This document shows, piece after piece, positions 36,053 through 48,559 of a DNA stretch of 64,000 nucleotides. The first letter of the stretch is position 1; each line of letters opens with the position of its first letter. This stretch comes from Cyrtodaria siliqua (Eukaryota > Mollusca > Bivalvia > Adapedonta > Hiatellidae). The DNA lies in assembly GCA_037043455.1 (NCBI GenBank), contig JAWPHD010010311.1:1-64000 (forward strand). The letters run 5' to 3'. A program made the translations under genes and the position numbers. The notes under the pieces are model-generated. The model ran no database searches. It had not been told where the DNA came from and saw only the letters and a list, made by a program, of their open reading frames with translations.

Positions 36053-36826
36053 AATAGCTATAGTTCACTTCGGCAAACTATCATCGTACACCCCACGTGC
36101 CTCTTAAACAATACTAATTTTGAAAATATATGTTTTTATTAAACGTTTATAATATGTTTAAAATCCTAAGAACAGCAATCGTTTTGATATACGTGATCGT
36201 TTGCATGCATGTTTAATATATTGCCTTGACCTGAGACATTGCACCTATTAAGGATCGGCACCATTTACTGATTGAGAACTGATTACACTTATAACTAAAG
36301 CTGAAGTAAGTATAGAGTTTTGATATAAGCAAATTAGTATGCAATTATATGTGATCTTAAATCTCATTGAACCTCATTAACAGCGTCAATAGCAATACAA
36401 ATTATCTGACTAAAACTCGCACTTGAAGCGGTCATTGGCCCTCGTGATATAATATGTGAAATGGTTGAGTTAAAGAATGATACCCTGTGGTTGTTTTCAA
36501 GGGTTTAATTGCGTTTTATTTCTTCAGAGCAAATAACCTGAACCGAATCACAGATACGTGATAATATAAAAGAAAGCAGATGTTCTGTAACGTCGGGATT
36601 TGTTTCTATATCTGCTGTATGATTTTACATCAAATTCTTACCAACAGTCTGTATAATTTAGGTGGATATAAATATATGTAAATAAACGTATATAAATATT
36701 TGTCATGTCGTGATTCCTTTTATCTAGGCATAGAACAGGGAAACTTCAAATTCTTTTTGTTTCACTGCAAAACAAAATAATCAAATTGTTTTAGTTTTAC
36801 AATAACATGAATCAATGCTTTAGTGG

Positions 36827-36827
<1 letters not shown>

Positions 36828-36863
<36 letters not shown>

Positions 36864-36876
36864 TAATAATAATATA
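36828..36876 (+). repeat. (AAT)n microsatellite
   Basis: About 16 trinucleotides, interrupted by an A run. Confidence 0.95.
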
Positions 36877-36949
36877 TGTATTTCAAGAGGATAACATATT
36901 TGGCTACAAGCCAGTCTAGCATATGGTACTCAGATAATAAAAAAAGAGA

Positions 36950-37400
36950 TAACTAATGAAAAGGGGATCCGTTGTAAGCAACACACACACACAAGAGAGA
37001 AAAGTAGCAGACTCGGTTTTATTGAGTCTGTTTATGAGATTTAATATAATGTGCAACATCTTTCACGCCCACTAGCATCGGATTAAGCGGATTTTACTTT
37101 GACACCAAAAATAGTGGGTTTGATGATCCCAACGGACCAGTAAGTACTACTACTACTGAGTTGTAGTTGGGCGACTTTTTACAACCGCCACACAACGGAC
37201 CGTACTAGTACGTACAACCGCCACACAACACTAAACAACGGACCAGTACGTACAACCGCCACACAACACTAAACAACGGACCAGTACGTACAACCGCCAC
37301 ACAACACTAAACAAAGGGCAGCGTGAATGTCGAGAGAGTATGAAAGAAGAAATGCTGAAAGGGGGATCCCTTGGAAGCAACAAACACAAACAACAGAGGA
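36950..37400 (+). repeat. GGATCC repeat unit with inner ~40 bp triplication
   Basis: One 275-300 bp family unit in which 'acggaccagtacgtacaaccgccacacaacactaaaca' is repeated three times (37195-37315). A second unit begins at about 37350. Confidence 0.8.
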
Positions 37401-37574
37401 AAGTACGGATGTGTATACAATATAAAAACAATGTTTAAAATCTTCAATAATATTTGTTTTTATAATATCAATATTAAAATGTTGAGAATTACACAAATAT
37501 AGCCAAGTGACCAGTGTACACGTGCATATACTGGGATTGACGTAGGTAATCTGATTTTACATACTTAATCTCGG

Positions 37575-37603
37575 GCGAGAACCTTTAATAAAAGCAATGC
37601 TTC
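37575..37603 (+). promoter_or_regulatory. Conserved upstream block of gene D (TATA-like)
   Basis: 'gaacctttaataaaagcaatgctt', nearly identical to the gene B block at 16779-16802 and a similar distance before the ATG. The role is inferred. Confidence 0.45.
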
Positions 37604-37693
37604 TTACGCTTGAGTTAGAATAGTAGTACACATAAAGTTTAGATTTGCGAAGTATTCACATTTATTCATAACTGTTGATTTGTAGTAATAAAC

Positions 37694-40523
37694 ATGGAAG
37701 CACCCCCTGTTATGTTTATTGTCGTGATGATGCTATTAAAAACTTGCTACAGTGAAGAACCGGAATGTTCAAGGTTTCAGTATGAAGAAAAACTATTGGA
37801 AAAGTTAATACGGATGGAGAAAGGCATGGACGAGATTCGTCAGGAAATGAAACGGATGGATGAACGAGTTAACCAAGGACTGTCGCTGTTACAGTCTGAG
37901 AGACAGGGATTTAAGGAGGATATTGACAAAATGAAAACAGGTCAGTATTAGCAAACATTACCGTGATATCTTTTAAGTTCTAGCTATGTATTGAAATAAT
38001 ACAACTACAGTTAGCATCTTGATTTATTTATCCAGTATAATTTTGATTTTAAACCTGCTCGCATATAATCAAAATATTGATATATTTCTTCCTTATTTTA
38101 CCAAATGTGAAACATACTATTGGTGCAGTAAGTATAATCAAATGTTAGACATTTTTAAAAACAATTTGCTTTGAAGTGTTCTAATAATTGATAACAATGA
38201 TTGCAAAAAAGCATTTTATATAGAAAAACGAACGGGACTACACGAGCGTTATACAAATCAAGATTGCCGTATGTCCCTTTAAGTTTTCCATGCTGAAGCG
38301 TCTCCGTGGCCGAATGGTTAACAACGTTGCGTTTTTATAAACATTCGCCTCTCACCGCTGCGGTTCGAATCCCACTGGGAGCCCGACTTGTGAGGAAGTA
38401 TCGATTCTTACGGATGGCGGGAGGTGTACAGTACTGGTTCTACCCAGGAAAAGTGGGTAGTCTGCCTCCACCACAAAACATCGACCGTCATATATAACCT
38501 TACGTGATGAAAAGCACCATACAAACAAACAAAACAAAAGGTTTCCATGCTGGGCAATGTTTCAATAAACGTATTGCTGCATTAAATGCGATGGAAACCG
38601 GCATTGAAGACTACTGAATACGTTATATTTGTTTTAACGTATGATATGAATAGGATCCCTTGTTAAATGGCATGTACTTCGTGTACGCCTTATACATGCT
38701 TGTATGTCATTTTCTAATTATATATACAGGTTTCGGTACAGTGTATGTGAGATGGGGGAGAAACACGTGCCCTGAAGGTGCAGCGCTTGTTTACAAAGGT
38801 GAGTGTGGATTGTATCATTATCTGATTGTGCAATTTCAAAATACAATACCTGCATCTCTTGGATGAGACCTGTACAAGCGCTGAAACCGCAGCCGGCTGT
38901 GAGATCTTGTCCAGCATGCGTCAATAAATACTGAAAAAGGGGTCCCTTGGAAGCAACAGACACAAACAGAGATAAAAGTAGCAGACTCGGTTTTATTGAG
39001 TCTGTTCATGTGAGGTAATGTTAAGTGCAACACCTCTCACAACTCCTAGCAGCGGCTTAAGCGATATTCTACTTTCAATCCACATAGACTGGGATTGCTG
39101 AACCCAAAGGACCAGTAAGGAATAACATTACTGATTTGTAGTCGGGGCAACTTTTTACGGCCGCCACACAGTACTAAACAAACGCTAGTGTGAATATCAA
39201 TAAATACTGATAAGGGGATCCCATGGAAGCAACAAACACAAACAAGAGATACAAGTATCAGACTCGGCTTTATTGAGTCTGTTCATGAGAGATAATGTAC
39301 AGTGCAACACCTCTCACGCCTCCTAGCACCGGCTTAAGCGATATTCTACTTTCAAGCCAGAAAGACTGGGCTTCATGATCCCAAAGGACCAGTAAGTAAT
39401 AACACTACCGATTTATAGTCGGGGCAACATTTTACCGCCGACACACAGCACTAAACAAACGCTAGTGTGAATGTCAATAAATACTGAAAAGGGGATCCCT
39501 TGGAAGCAACAAACATAAACAAGAGATAAAAGTAGCAGATTCGGTTTTATTGAGTCTGTTCGTGAGAGGTATTGCACTCTGTTCATGAGAGGTAATGTAA
39601 ACTGCAATACCTCTCACGCCTCCTATCACCGGCTTAAGCGATATTCAACTTTCAATCCACAAAGACTGGGCTTGATGATCCCAAAGGACCAATAAGTAAT
39701 AACACTACTAATTTGTAGTCGGGGCAACCCTTTACGGCCGCCACTCAGCACTAAACAAACGCTAGTGTGAATGTCAATAAATACTGAAAAGGGCATCCCT
39801 TGAAAGCAACAACCACAAACAACAGAGATAAGTAGCAGACTCGGTTTTATTGAGTCTGTTCATGAGGGGTAATGTAAAGTGCAACACACGCTCTTTATCG
39901 TGAATGTTCACAAAACAAACCTGTGCCTTTTCCCCCTTTGTTACCCTTCCCGCTGACAGCTAAGTTATTAAATTTCAAATATTGCAGTTTTTTTGGTAAG
40001 ATGCTAATGGTATCACCTAAAGTTTCATGCACTTGTTTCAGGTTACATCGCTGGAAAAGGTTATAATTTAGACGGGAGTGGCAGCGATAGCGTATGTCTA
40101 CCCTCTAATCCCACGTGGTCTAAGTACGTCGATGGTAACAACGACTGCTGCAGGGCGTATATTTATGGTACAGAAATTGACATCATAGAACCAAGCAATA
40201 TCTTTGACTATCAAGTAAATGATCAAGACATCCCATGTGCGGTTTGCAAAGCGAAAACAACATCAACGTTGATGATACCGGCCAGAAGTGAATGCTACCC
40301 CGGGTGGTCGTTAGAATACGGTGGGTACCTGATGTCGGGAGTAAATGGGCAAAAAGGCAGCCACAATCATATCTGTATGGACGTGCAACCAGAGTTCGTC
40401 CCCAATGGATCAGCAAATAACAATCAACATATTTTGTATCTCGTGGAAGCGCAGTGCGGATCTCTTCCGTGTCCGCCATATGTACAAGGTCGAGAATTAG
40501 CGTGTGTTGTTTGCTCACAGTAA
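37694..40523 (+). CDS. Gene D: secreted short-chain collagen C4-like family protein, complete
   Basis: Exons 37694-37940, 38730-38798 and 40042-40523 (798 nt, 265 aa), all phase 1 with GT..AG ends (GTCAGT, GTGAGT donors). Residues 1-20 are a signal peptide (MFIVVMMLLKTCYS). EEPECSRF follows, then a coiled coil to about residue 80, nearly identical to B. Exon 2 gives FGTVYVRWGRNTCPEGA. Exon 3 has GSGSDSVCLPSNPTW, an unusual DCCRAY double Cys not in B, YGTEIDI, IPCAVCK, LMIPARSECYPGW, HICMDVQPEF and CGSLPCPPYVQGRELACVVCSQ. Intron 2 (1243 bp) holds more than three tandem GGATCC repeats; intron 1 holds a SINE. No lesion was found. Likely secreted and multimerising; no enzymatic motif. Confidence 0.88.
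38300..38540 (+). mobile_element. tRNA-derived SINE in intron 1 of gene D
   Basis: 'tctccgtggccgaatggttaac', 'gcggttcgaatccc', 'gggaggtgtacagtactggttc', with tail 'acaaacaaacaaaacaaaa'. Sense orientation relative to the gene. Confidence 0.88.
38925..39895 (+). repeat. Tandem array of 275-300 bp GGATCC repeats
   Basis: Unit starts ('aataaatactgaaaagggg[ag]tcc') at about 38924, 39199, 39477 and 39776, so three full units and a partial. The third has a duplicated 'ctgttc[ga]tgagaggta'. They lie inside intron 2 of gene D. Confidence 0.95.
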
Positions 40524-40850
40524 CACAAGCGCTGTACTATATTGAGCAGCACGATACAAAGCGGGAACTAACCCGCCAAATAACGGCAAAATTATAATAC
40601 AAAACCATTTATCAAAACTCTTTTGCAGATGTTCAGGTCATATAATAATGTGTATGTGCCGATTAAAAGTATAGGTTAATTCATGGGTTATTAAACTACC
40701 TGTGATTGAATATGTGGAAGATGAATTATAAATTGGTAACCCTTAATTCGACCCTCCAGTTTTGGGTTTTAGCCTGAAGCCGTTTATATTGTGCCTCTAG
40801 TGTTTGAATTCTCAAAATATGTAATATATATACCTCGTTGTCAGTAGGTT

Positions 40851-41222
40851 TTGAAACGGTGTACATGCGTTGTAAAATTTGGCTGTTGTTGGCGGGATAT
40901 CTACTGCTTCACGTACTTAAAATCGAAGAAGTATAGTATGGAGAAGTGCATGTTATTTAGTAGAAGTATTTTCACATCTTTGCAAAGTTCTTTGTCAATG
41001 GGTGAAATATCACTTTCAACAAATAGTACATTGTTTTTTCTCTGCATTACACATTTTGAGCTTTGTTTGTTAATGGACCTTATATTAAAATCGTTGCAGT
41101 TATACTGGTCACTAGTTTTGCTTGTTGTGTTTTTTGTGTGTTTTTTAATACCCTCTAAAGGTAAATTGGGCATCACATTTATAGCAATTATTAGCTTCAT
41201 GGGCTTTATGATGTATGGCTAA
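40851..41222 (+). other. 123-codon ORF of doubtful reality downstream of gene D
   Basis: It has an N-terminal Cys-rich stretch and three hydrophobic segments near the C terminus (LILKSLQLYWSLVLLVVFF..ITFIAIISFMGFMMYG). The opposite strand is also open for 99 codons, which is common by chance in biased sequence. No recognisable family and no clear upstream promoter. I favour non-coding. Confidence 0.15.
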
Positions 41223-41627
41223 ACTAAAGTATTGGAAACACGAAATTGTTTATTCAGATAATAAATCAAAGATTACATGATCATTTTGTTTTGTCTGAAA
41301 TGCCAAACCTATGTGCTATACATTACTCAGTGTACTAGTGATTTAGATCAATGACATTATAAGAAAACATATTAACTCAAAATATTTAGAATATTGGAAA
41401 GCGATATCAAGATAAAAAAAACGCATTTATATAAAAAAGAATAAACAATGGATTGAAATTGGGGTCACCACACAGAAGACATTACATATGGGCGAGAGGG
41501 AATGCATAATTTCTTAACGAATACTGAGTCAGTACTATTTTTGCGAAACAAATGATGGTTAAGTGAACTGCAATTTATTCTGAGACATGTATGGAGAATT
41601 TGGACTTTTCTGTTATCTGAGTAATAA

Positions 41628-41852
41628 TATACTACTCACAATTTGCTAAGGGTCACTTTTATTCTTCCGTATAATTTTATTAGAAATAAATTCACAATAA
41701 CGATATTAATTTCATTGATATTTCAACAATTTGAATCACGTCATGAGATCACATGACCATACACTGCCCTAATGATAGAAATAATGCTATTTATTTCAGC
41801 AAGAAATTTAGACAGCAAAAAAAGTGATCCTTAGCAAATTTTGAGTAGTATA
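41628..41852. mobile_element. Mariner-like MITE (~225 bp)
   Basis: Terminal inverted repeats TACTACTCACAATTTGCTAA.. and ..TTAGCAAATTTTGAGTAGTA (about 33 bp) with flanking TA dinucleotides. Internal sequence is non-coding. Confidence 0.85.
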
Positions 41853-42194
41853 CATCGGGGGACGTGTTTCATGGGAGAAATATCGCTTTAAGGAGAATAC
41901 AGAGATCTGACATCCTCTGACAGTAGATTCCATTCCCGAACGACAGAAATAAAGGAGTAATTGCGTATTCGAGAGTGAATTGTTTGTAGATCATTTTCAT
42001 TTTAATATCGAGACTCTGCATATAATACTAATGATGAAAATACGTGTGTGCCAATTTATGAGTATATTTATAACAAAAACAAATAGAGAAAAAAAGAACG
42101 CCTTTAAACATCGAGCGTATCACAACTGATTTCAAAGTTCAAATAGACTACGAATACAGTTCTGGTAGTTCGGTGACAATTGAAGTTGTTTTAT

Positions 42195-42935
42195 TTTGAA
42201 AGAATGGGAGTAAGAGTGAGGTTTGGTTCACCCTAGAAACCCAGAGCCTTTTTTTGACACTGTCCATTCCAAGGTGGTGTCCCTATTGTCAATCTTGTTT
42301 TATATTTGTGATTTCGTAAACCTTACTTTTTATTTATCCTTGTAATTGTTATGTGAGTGTATGCGTGTTTGTAATTAGAGCTGGCCCGTGCTTGTTCGAC
42401 TTTTATATCTACTTGGATGTTATCTAGTTCCAGTTGTTCATATTCTGTGCAATTATCCCAGTTCACATCCGCATATTCCAAAAGGGGTCTAAATAAAACT
42501 AGTACATATTATTTCTAAGGAGTTACGTTCCAGTTGAAATTTAAGTTTTCATATTGTATTTATTCACACCAATGGTTTGTATTTAATATATTCGATGTAG
42601 GGATATGAAATGCAATCATTTTAAAGTTTTACGCCCAGACGCGTATGAGTGCTGATTAAGCAGATTTAAAGGTGTATGTTCATGTTGTATTTTTACGAGA
42701 TATTAAAAAAAATATTTTTTGAAGGGTTTAAAGTAACAATAAATACTGAAAAAAGGATCCGTTGAAAGTAACAAACACAAATATGAGATAAAAGTAGCAG
42801 AATCGATTTATTGAGATTTATTGAGATTTATAAGAGGTAATATAATTTACATCATCTCCCACGCCCTTAGCACCGGCTGAAGCGGTATTCAACCGGTATT
42901 CTAATTTAAAACCACAAAGAGAGGGTTTGATGGAT
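42195..42935 (+). repeat. Family X fragment followed by a GGATCC repeat unit
   Basis: 42195-42370 has 'cactgtccattccaaggtggtgtccctattgtcaa' (family X). 42735-42930 has 'aataaatactgaaaaaaggatcc' to 'tctaatttaaaacc' (GGATCC family, diverged). No gene between them. Confidence 0.65.
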
Positions 42936-43254
42936 TTAGTGCGATATCAGTCCAAATACATTCCTTCCTTCAATATATTTAAATAATTCTTGGTGTATAC
43001 AATAACACCACCATAGTTATCGCCAGAGCGGTCTTTCCGTTCATGGATATGAAAAAACGAAATAGAAAGCTTTGAACATTATGAACGTTATGTTAAAGCT
43101 CAAGAGTTTCATAAAGTTCTGAATTTATACTTTCAGTAGTAGAGTTAAACACAGCAGACGAATTGTTTTATTGTTCATGCCTAGGGTTTGGTCATGATCA
43201 CTTTGATACAATATTTATTAGATTTGTTAAAATGTTTATCAAAAGAAGTTTTGG

Positions 43255-43745
43255 CACTACCACCTTGCAACGCACTGCATGTTTAGAGGTTGACCCATTT
43301 ACAGCTCCTCGCCACTATGCGTTCCTCTTTGTATGATGACCGGACAGATTGTGAGCCATATGACGAAGTCAACCTAAATCCTAATATGGTTACGTTTGAT
43401 GTTTGTCTGCAATCGTGTCTTGCCGTGTCCTTAATGGCTAATGCTCTGGCTTCTGCAAAGTCACTTAATTGCCTTGTTGCTTTCTAACCCTTTTTGAAAT
43501 CGCTATATACATGATCATCTCTGTGTTATACTTGTGTCTATCAATGCTAGCTAGTTTGTTAGAGGGTATAGCCTGGCGGGGATTTCTTTTATTTACACTG
43601 TCCCATTTTATTGGGATGACAATAGGGTAAGAGCGAGGTTTGATTAACATAATTAAAAACCCGAGCGGCTCTTTTACCACTGTCCGTTCCAAGGCGGTAC
43701 GCCTATTGTTAACCCTTTTATGTTTATGGTGTCGCATGCTTTACT
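43255..43745 (+). repeat. Dispersed repeat family X copy
   Basis: Matches 22700-23290: 'tgaccggacagattgtg', 'agctagtttgttagaggg', 'ggatttcttttatttacac', 'ccgttccaaggcggtacgcctattg'. The ORFs in it are not conserved between copies. Confidence 0.75.
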
Positions 43746-44145
43746 TCTATTTTTCTATTTGATTGTCGTTTTTATGTATTCGTGTTTTGGTTGACAGTGT
43801 TTTGTGAGTGCTATATTTCCTGTTAGACTTTTATACCTGATTGGGGTGGGGTGGGGGCGGGGTTTGTGGGGAGGGGGAGTGGTATATCTCCCGATTGAGA
43901 AAAAAAAACAAGACTCAAAACCATATACAATTGATCGCTGTAAACAGGGCAAATAGAGCATATTAACAAATTTTATATTGTCATAGTATTAACGGTCCAG
44001 AGATAATCATTCATAAGGTTGCACTACAGATATAGCGAGACAAGCTGTGAACGAAACTATTTTAAGCAAAGACTGCAAATAAATGAATTGTTACTGACAG
44101 CAATCCACATAAACGTAACGAAACTACAAACATATAGCTGCATCG

Positions 44146-44209
44146 GTATGACGGCATGACCACGGTAGGATAGTTAGGATAGTATCCTACCGTGGTCATG
44201 CCGTCATAC
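44146..44209. repeat. Perfect 27 bp inverted repeat with 10 bp loop
   Basis: Arms 44146-44172 and 44183-44209 ('gtatgacggcatgaccacgg' .. 'ccgtggtcatgccgtcatac' outer parts) are fully complementary, with loop 'gttaggatag'. It could fold as an RNA hairpin or a DNA cruciform. Confidence 0.9.
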
Positions 44210-44789
44210 AAGAAGAAATAAGAGGAACAGTACTACCGCTAAAATGCGCCATACCTAGGTGGTGAAATGAACAAGAAAAGAAAAAAAGAAAATGATACAT
44301 TTGCAATTCACTCTACGCCAGCCAGTGCCACAAACCCGAACAGTCTTACATAAAGACAAAATAATCAAGTGTCAAGCTATATAAAAGCATTGCCTAGTGT
44401 ATCACATAAAGGGGTGATTCAGTAAATTGTAGAAGGTAATTTAAATGAATAGTTTTAGATACTATTTAAACTTACTACTGTTATTGAATTTTTCAAAACA
44501 ATACAACAAAAATAAATTTCAAAGCTTATTATGTGTGGAGGACATATAAGTTACACCAAAAATTAGTAATAACTGATCGAAGTATATTAAAAGAGCACAA
44601 AAAGCACACAAAAAGACAGTCAAAACACGTTGCGAGAACTTCAATACACCATCAGCGTATAACACATTATTCAATACTTATTTAGGTAAATAATTACAAT
44701 CTACTGGTACCATCACGGTAATTTATAGTTTATCGATAACGCAGCCTTCAATTGAGATACATGCTGATAATTAACCTATGTTCTGGCTA

Positions 44790-45235
44790 TACATTCCCAT
44801 CCCTGCCTCTGCTCTCTCACGCCCACATCCCCCCCACCCGCCCCGAGACTCAAAACTTCATATCTATTTTTTTTTACATATTGTGTTGTTTTGGTCAATT
44901 CTTCTTACATATATAGCTATTTAGCTATGTTGCCCGCACCCCCGCCCTCACCCGCCCCCCCACTCGAAACTCGATTTTTTTTATATATTACTGTGTTGTT
45001 TTGGTCATTTTTTAGACATATAGCTATGATGCCCCTCGCCTTTCCCACCCCTTCCCCACCCCGTCCCCCCCCCCAAATCGCCTCCCCCACACACAATCAA
45101 AACTAGATTATTAATTGTTTACATATTTATGGGTTGTTTTGGTCAATTCCTACACATATAGCTATGTTGCACCCACCCCGCCCCCCCCCCCCCCCCCCCC
45201 CACCCCCGCTCCGCCCACAATCCGCCCAAGAGACT
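44790..45235 (+). repeat. C-rich tandem repeat (~115 bp units)
   Basis: Units contain 'tgttgttttggtcaatt', 'catatagctatgttgc' and a run of CCCCACCCGCCCC. The last unit ends in a ~21 nt C run near 45181-45201. The complementary strand is G-rich. Confidence 0.85.
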
Positions 45236-45484
45236 CGTAAATTCTGAAATAAGGTTGTATATGGCGTAAAGCTAATAATCGTAATAGACATCACTGCATA
45301 GTAGGCTGGACATTTAATATATACATATGTATATCCTTATCACTTTAAATGTTCATGTATTTTAGACGGTTTCCTATTTTCCATTCCTGTTGTATTTGGA
45401 TGCATAATGTTATGGACGCCGTTATTAAAACACGTCTAAAAGAACGTTTAGTTATTCAAATAGTGTCAATTTATTTAAATAGTG

Positions 45485-46335
45485 TTGATTTATTATGCTC
45501 CCCGAGATTTTCAGGGGAGCATATAGTCGCCGCTTTGTGAGTCCGTCAGTCCTTCCGTCCGTCCGTCACACTTTTGTCTGGAGAATATCTTAAAAACTAG
45601 TGATGTGACTATAATGAAACTTCACAAAATGATAGAGGGCAATGAGAGGAAATGCAGAGTGTAAGAACCACAACTCTGTCATCATTCAATTTAGAGTTAT
45701 TGCCCTTTATCATTTTATGCTTAGAATTTTTGTCCGGAGTATATCTTCAAAACTACATATGAGACTGCAATGAAACCTCATATAATGATAGAGGACAATA
45801 ATATAAAGTGCAGAGTGCAAGAACCGTAACTCGGTCATCATTCAACTTAGAGATATTGCCCTTTGTAACCTTATACTTAGACTTTTTGTTCAGAGCATAT
45901 CTTCAAAACTAATGATGGGACTGCAAGAAACTTCACACAATGATAGAGGACAATGAGAGGAAGTGCATAGTACAAGTACCGTAACTCCGTCATCATTCAA
46001 TCATTCAAATAAGAGTTATTGTCCTTTGTAATTGTATACTTAGATTTTTTGTCCGGAGCATGTCTTCAGAACTACTGATGAGACTGAAATGAAACTTCAC
46101 ACAATAACAGAGGGCAATGAGAGAAAGTACAGAGTGCAAGAACCGTAACTCTGTCATCATTCAAATTAATGAGAGTTAATGCCCTTTGTAATTGTATTCT
46201 TATTTTTTTTATCCGGAGTATAAATTACTGATGGAACTGCAAAATGAAAACTGCTGAGTGATACAAGGCCATATGATAAGTTGAGGATACTTTTCGGGGA
46301 GCATCCATCGGTTCTACCGACTTCCTTGTTTAAAT
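45485..46335 (+). repeat. Tandem ~160 bp repeat element ('GGGGAGCAT')
   Basis: Opens with 'gctccccgagattttcaggggagcat' and a 'cgtccgtccgtca' run. Then come about four units with 'cttcaaaactactgatg', 'gaaacttcacacaatgatagagg' and 'gttattgccctttgta'. It closes at 'ttcggggagcatccatcgg'. Non-coding mobile-element-like repeat. Confidence 0.8.
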
Positions 46336-47332
46336 AGGGTGCAGTACATACTAAACAGTGAAAACAGCATGTTTTGGTGCTCCATATATTCCCGTATAGC
46401 AGTGACACTTATTTATTTTGTATTGTTCCCATTTCTTTTCTAGTGTAGTTTAAGTGATCAGTATTGGGTTGTTAGCCAATTTTCATCTTAATAGTTTTAA
46501 TATACGTTGTTAACCACCATATTTCACGTATTATACATTCTGGATAATATAAATATATTCATTCTTTGTTTTATCGTAAACTCTCCTAAGGTAACAATAA
46601 AAAGGTTCAATCAAATTAGTCTTGTACCTACACCGTGCATTGTTTTATACAGGGATGTATATGTACACATTTACTTTGCCCACAAATATCAGAAGCCGAG
46701 CAGTAACCCATTTTATTTCTAACAAACAATTTGGATGGGTTCTCAAGCAGGTTACTTACTAAACGCTTCGAGAGTTCCCAAACGTTGACTATCATTATCA
46801 GATTAAACCAAAAAAAATCCACCTTAATGGCCGAGTGGTCTAAGACACTTGTCTTGCTATTACCTTCCTCTCACCATTTCGTTTTCGTTTCTGCACCTGT
46901 AAAAATTATTTTATTTTGAGTATACAACACAAGCCAGTTCACGACCCTGGAAATACGGAGGACATGGCAGTGATCCGCAGTGGACTTCCACAAGGTATAG
47001 AATATGTTGATCGACATTATTGTTGCCATGTTGGAGAAACTCTGGCTGATGATCCACGCAGATGTAGTTGTATTTTGCCACGTAACCATGGTTATTAGCC
47101 ATGATATACCTGGTAAAGTGTAGTATTTCATGATTTTATTTTTTATGGAGATCTTCGGTAAAATGTTTAATTTTGTATTATGTTTTGCGAAATTTCTGAA
47201 TGTTGTTAGTTGAACACTAACATTTGAAATTAGCTTTTATTTGTATAAGTATGTTTGATAATAAGATGCCTATATGTTCAAAAATTACGACTGTAATGCA
47301 AGATTATGCCACAAAATACGTTGAATAATATA

Positions 47333-47604
47333 CCTGGCCTGGAATTCACCAACCATTCTTCAAACTATTCTTAGACTTGAGTTCAAGTACTCAAATTTCG
47401 TTCACAAATATTCCTATGATCCTCAAAGATAAACAAACAACCGTATGTAGTCGCTATTTATTAGAATGTATCATATTTATACATAGCAGCTTGTTATGAA
47501 GGTTTATACTTTAAACTTATAGAAATATGTGTGTTTGAAATTTGCATACTTGCGCTTAAGTCAAAGAATATTCTCAAGAATGGTTGGTGAGTTCCAGGCC
47601 TGAG
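47333..47604. mobile_element. MITE inside the exon 3 insertion of pseudogene E
   Basis: Inverted ends 'cctggaattcaccaaccattctt' and 'aagaatggttggtgagttccagg' extend to about 53 bp with 'gacttgagttcaag' / 'cttgcgcttaagtc'. The core is ~165 bp and non-coding. Confidence 0.85.
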
Positions 47605-48559
47605 GCGCAGTTTAAGTATACTAGATAAATTGCCTTTTATTTGACAGGATATCGAATGGACGTTTACATTGTCCTGGGTTCCATTGTAAACCGCTATGGA
47701 ATGCACAGTGTATGCAAGGGATTTTGAGATGTATGATTGAGAGAGGTCAGTTTGGTTTTAGACTGGAATTTTCATTTGAAAGTTATATTAGAAATTGTGT
47801 ACTTATATTACTAATGTTTGGTGATTCCAACTTTTACATGTTATAATGGTTTTCCTATAAATAACTTACTATTTGACAATTAGTGATATGAAGATACAAA
47901 GGAAATATTTTTAACAATAGATATCATCAGAATTTGGACTTTATCGTTTATTTACTTTCATTATTAGTATTAGTACAACTATTAGTACAATCTAGCTGAT
48001 AACATACCTAGTATATTCCTGTGTCCAGCCTTGGTAGCAGTTGTTTCTAGCAGGTATCATGATCGACGACGATTTTTGTGTCCAGCAAACAGCACGCGGC
48101 AGGTCTTGTTGATCCACGGCGTACTCGAAGCATGATCATTGTCAATGGTATCGATTTCGGTTCCATATATCCAACCTCTCAATGCGTTGTTAGCGTCGTC
48201 ATACCTCGACCATGTGGGATCTGATGGAAGACATAAATAGCTGGTTCCACTACCATCGTCATTGTACCTTATTCCACCAATAAAACCTGAAATATATATT
48301 ATTGAGATAACTACAGTAATTAGGAATAACAAAACATAGTCGTGGATATGGCAATGCCAAAGCTATGCACTGAGGTTTAGAAACCAGTAGTATGCGCGAA
48401 GAATCCTGAACTTCTATAAGAACAGCAAAGGCAATACAAACTATATAATATATCAATCAGAAATTTGATCTCTCGTACAAAGGCAAAGTAGAATAATTAC
48501 ACATACAGATACATATAAGACACTTTAGTATTACAACGCACTTCATGCATGGTGACTGA

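Noticed and set aside
43465..43961. Minus-strand ORFs of 68-90 aa
   Set aside because: They lie in repeat family X and a G-rich tract, and the frame is not kept in other copies.
46824..46890. tRNA gene ('ggccgagtggtctaag')
   Set aside because: Only an A-box-like start is present; there is no B box or acceptor stem pairing.
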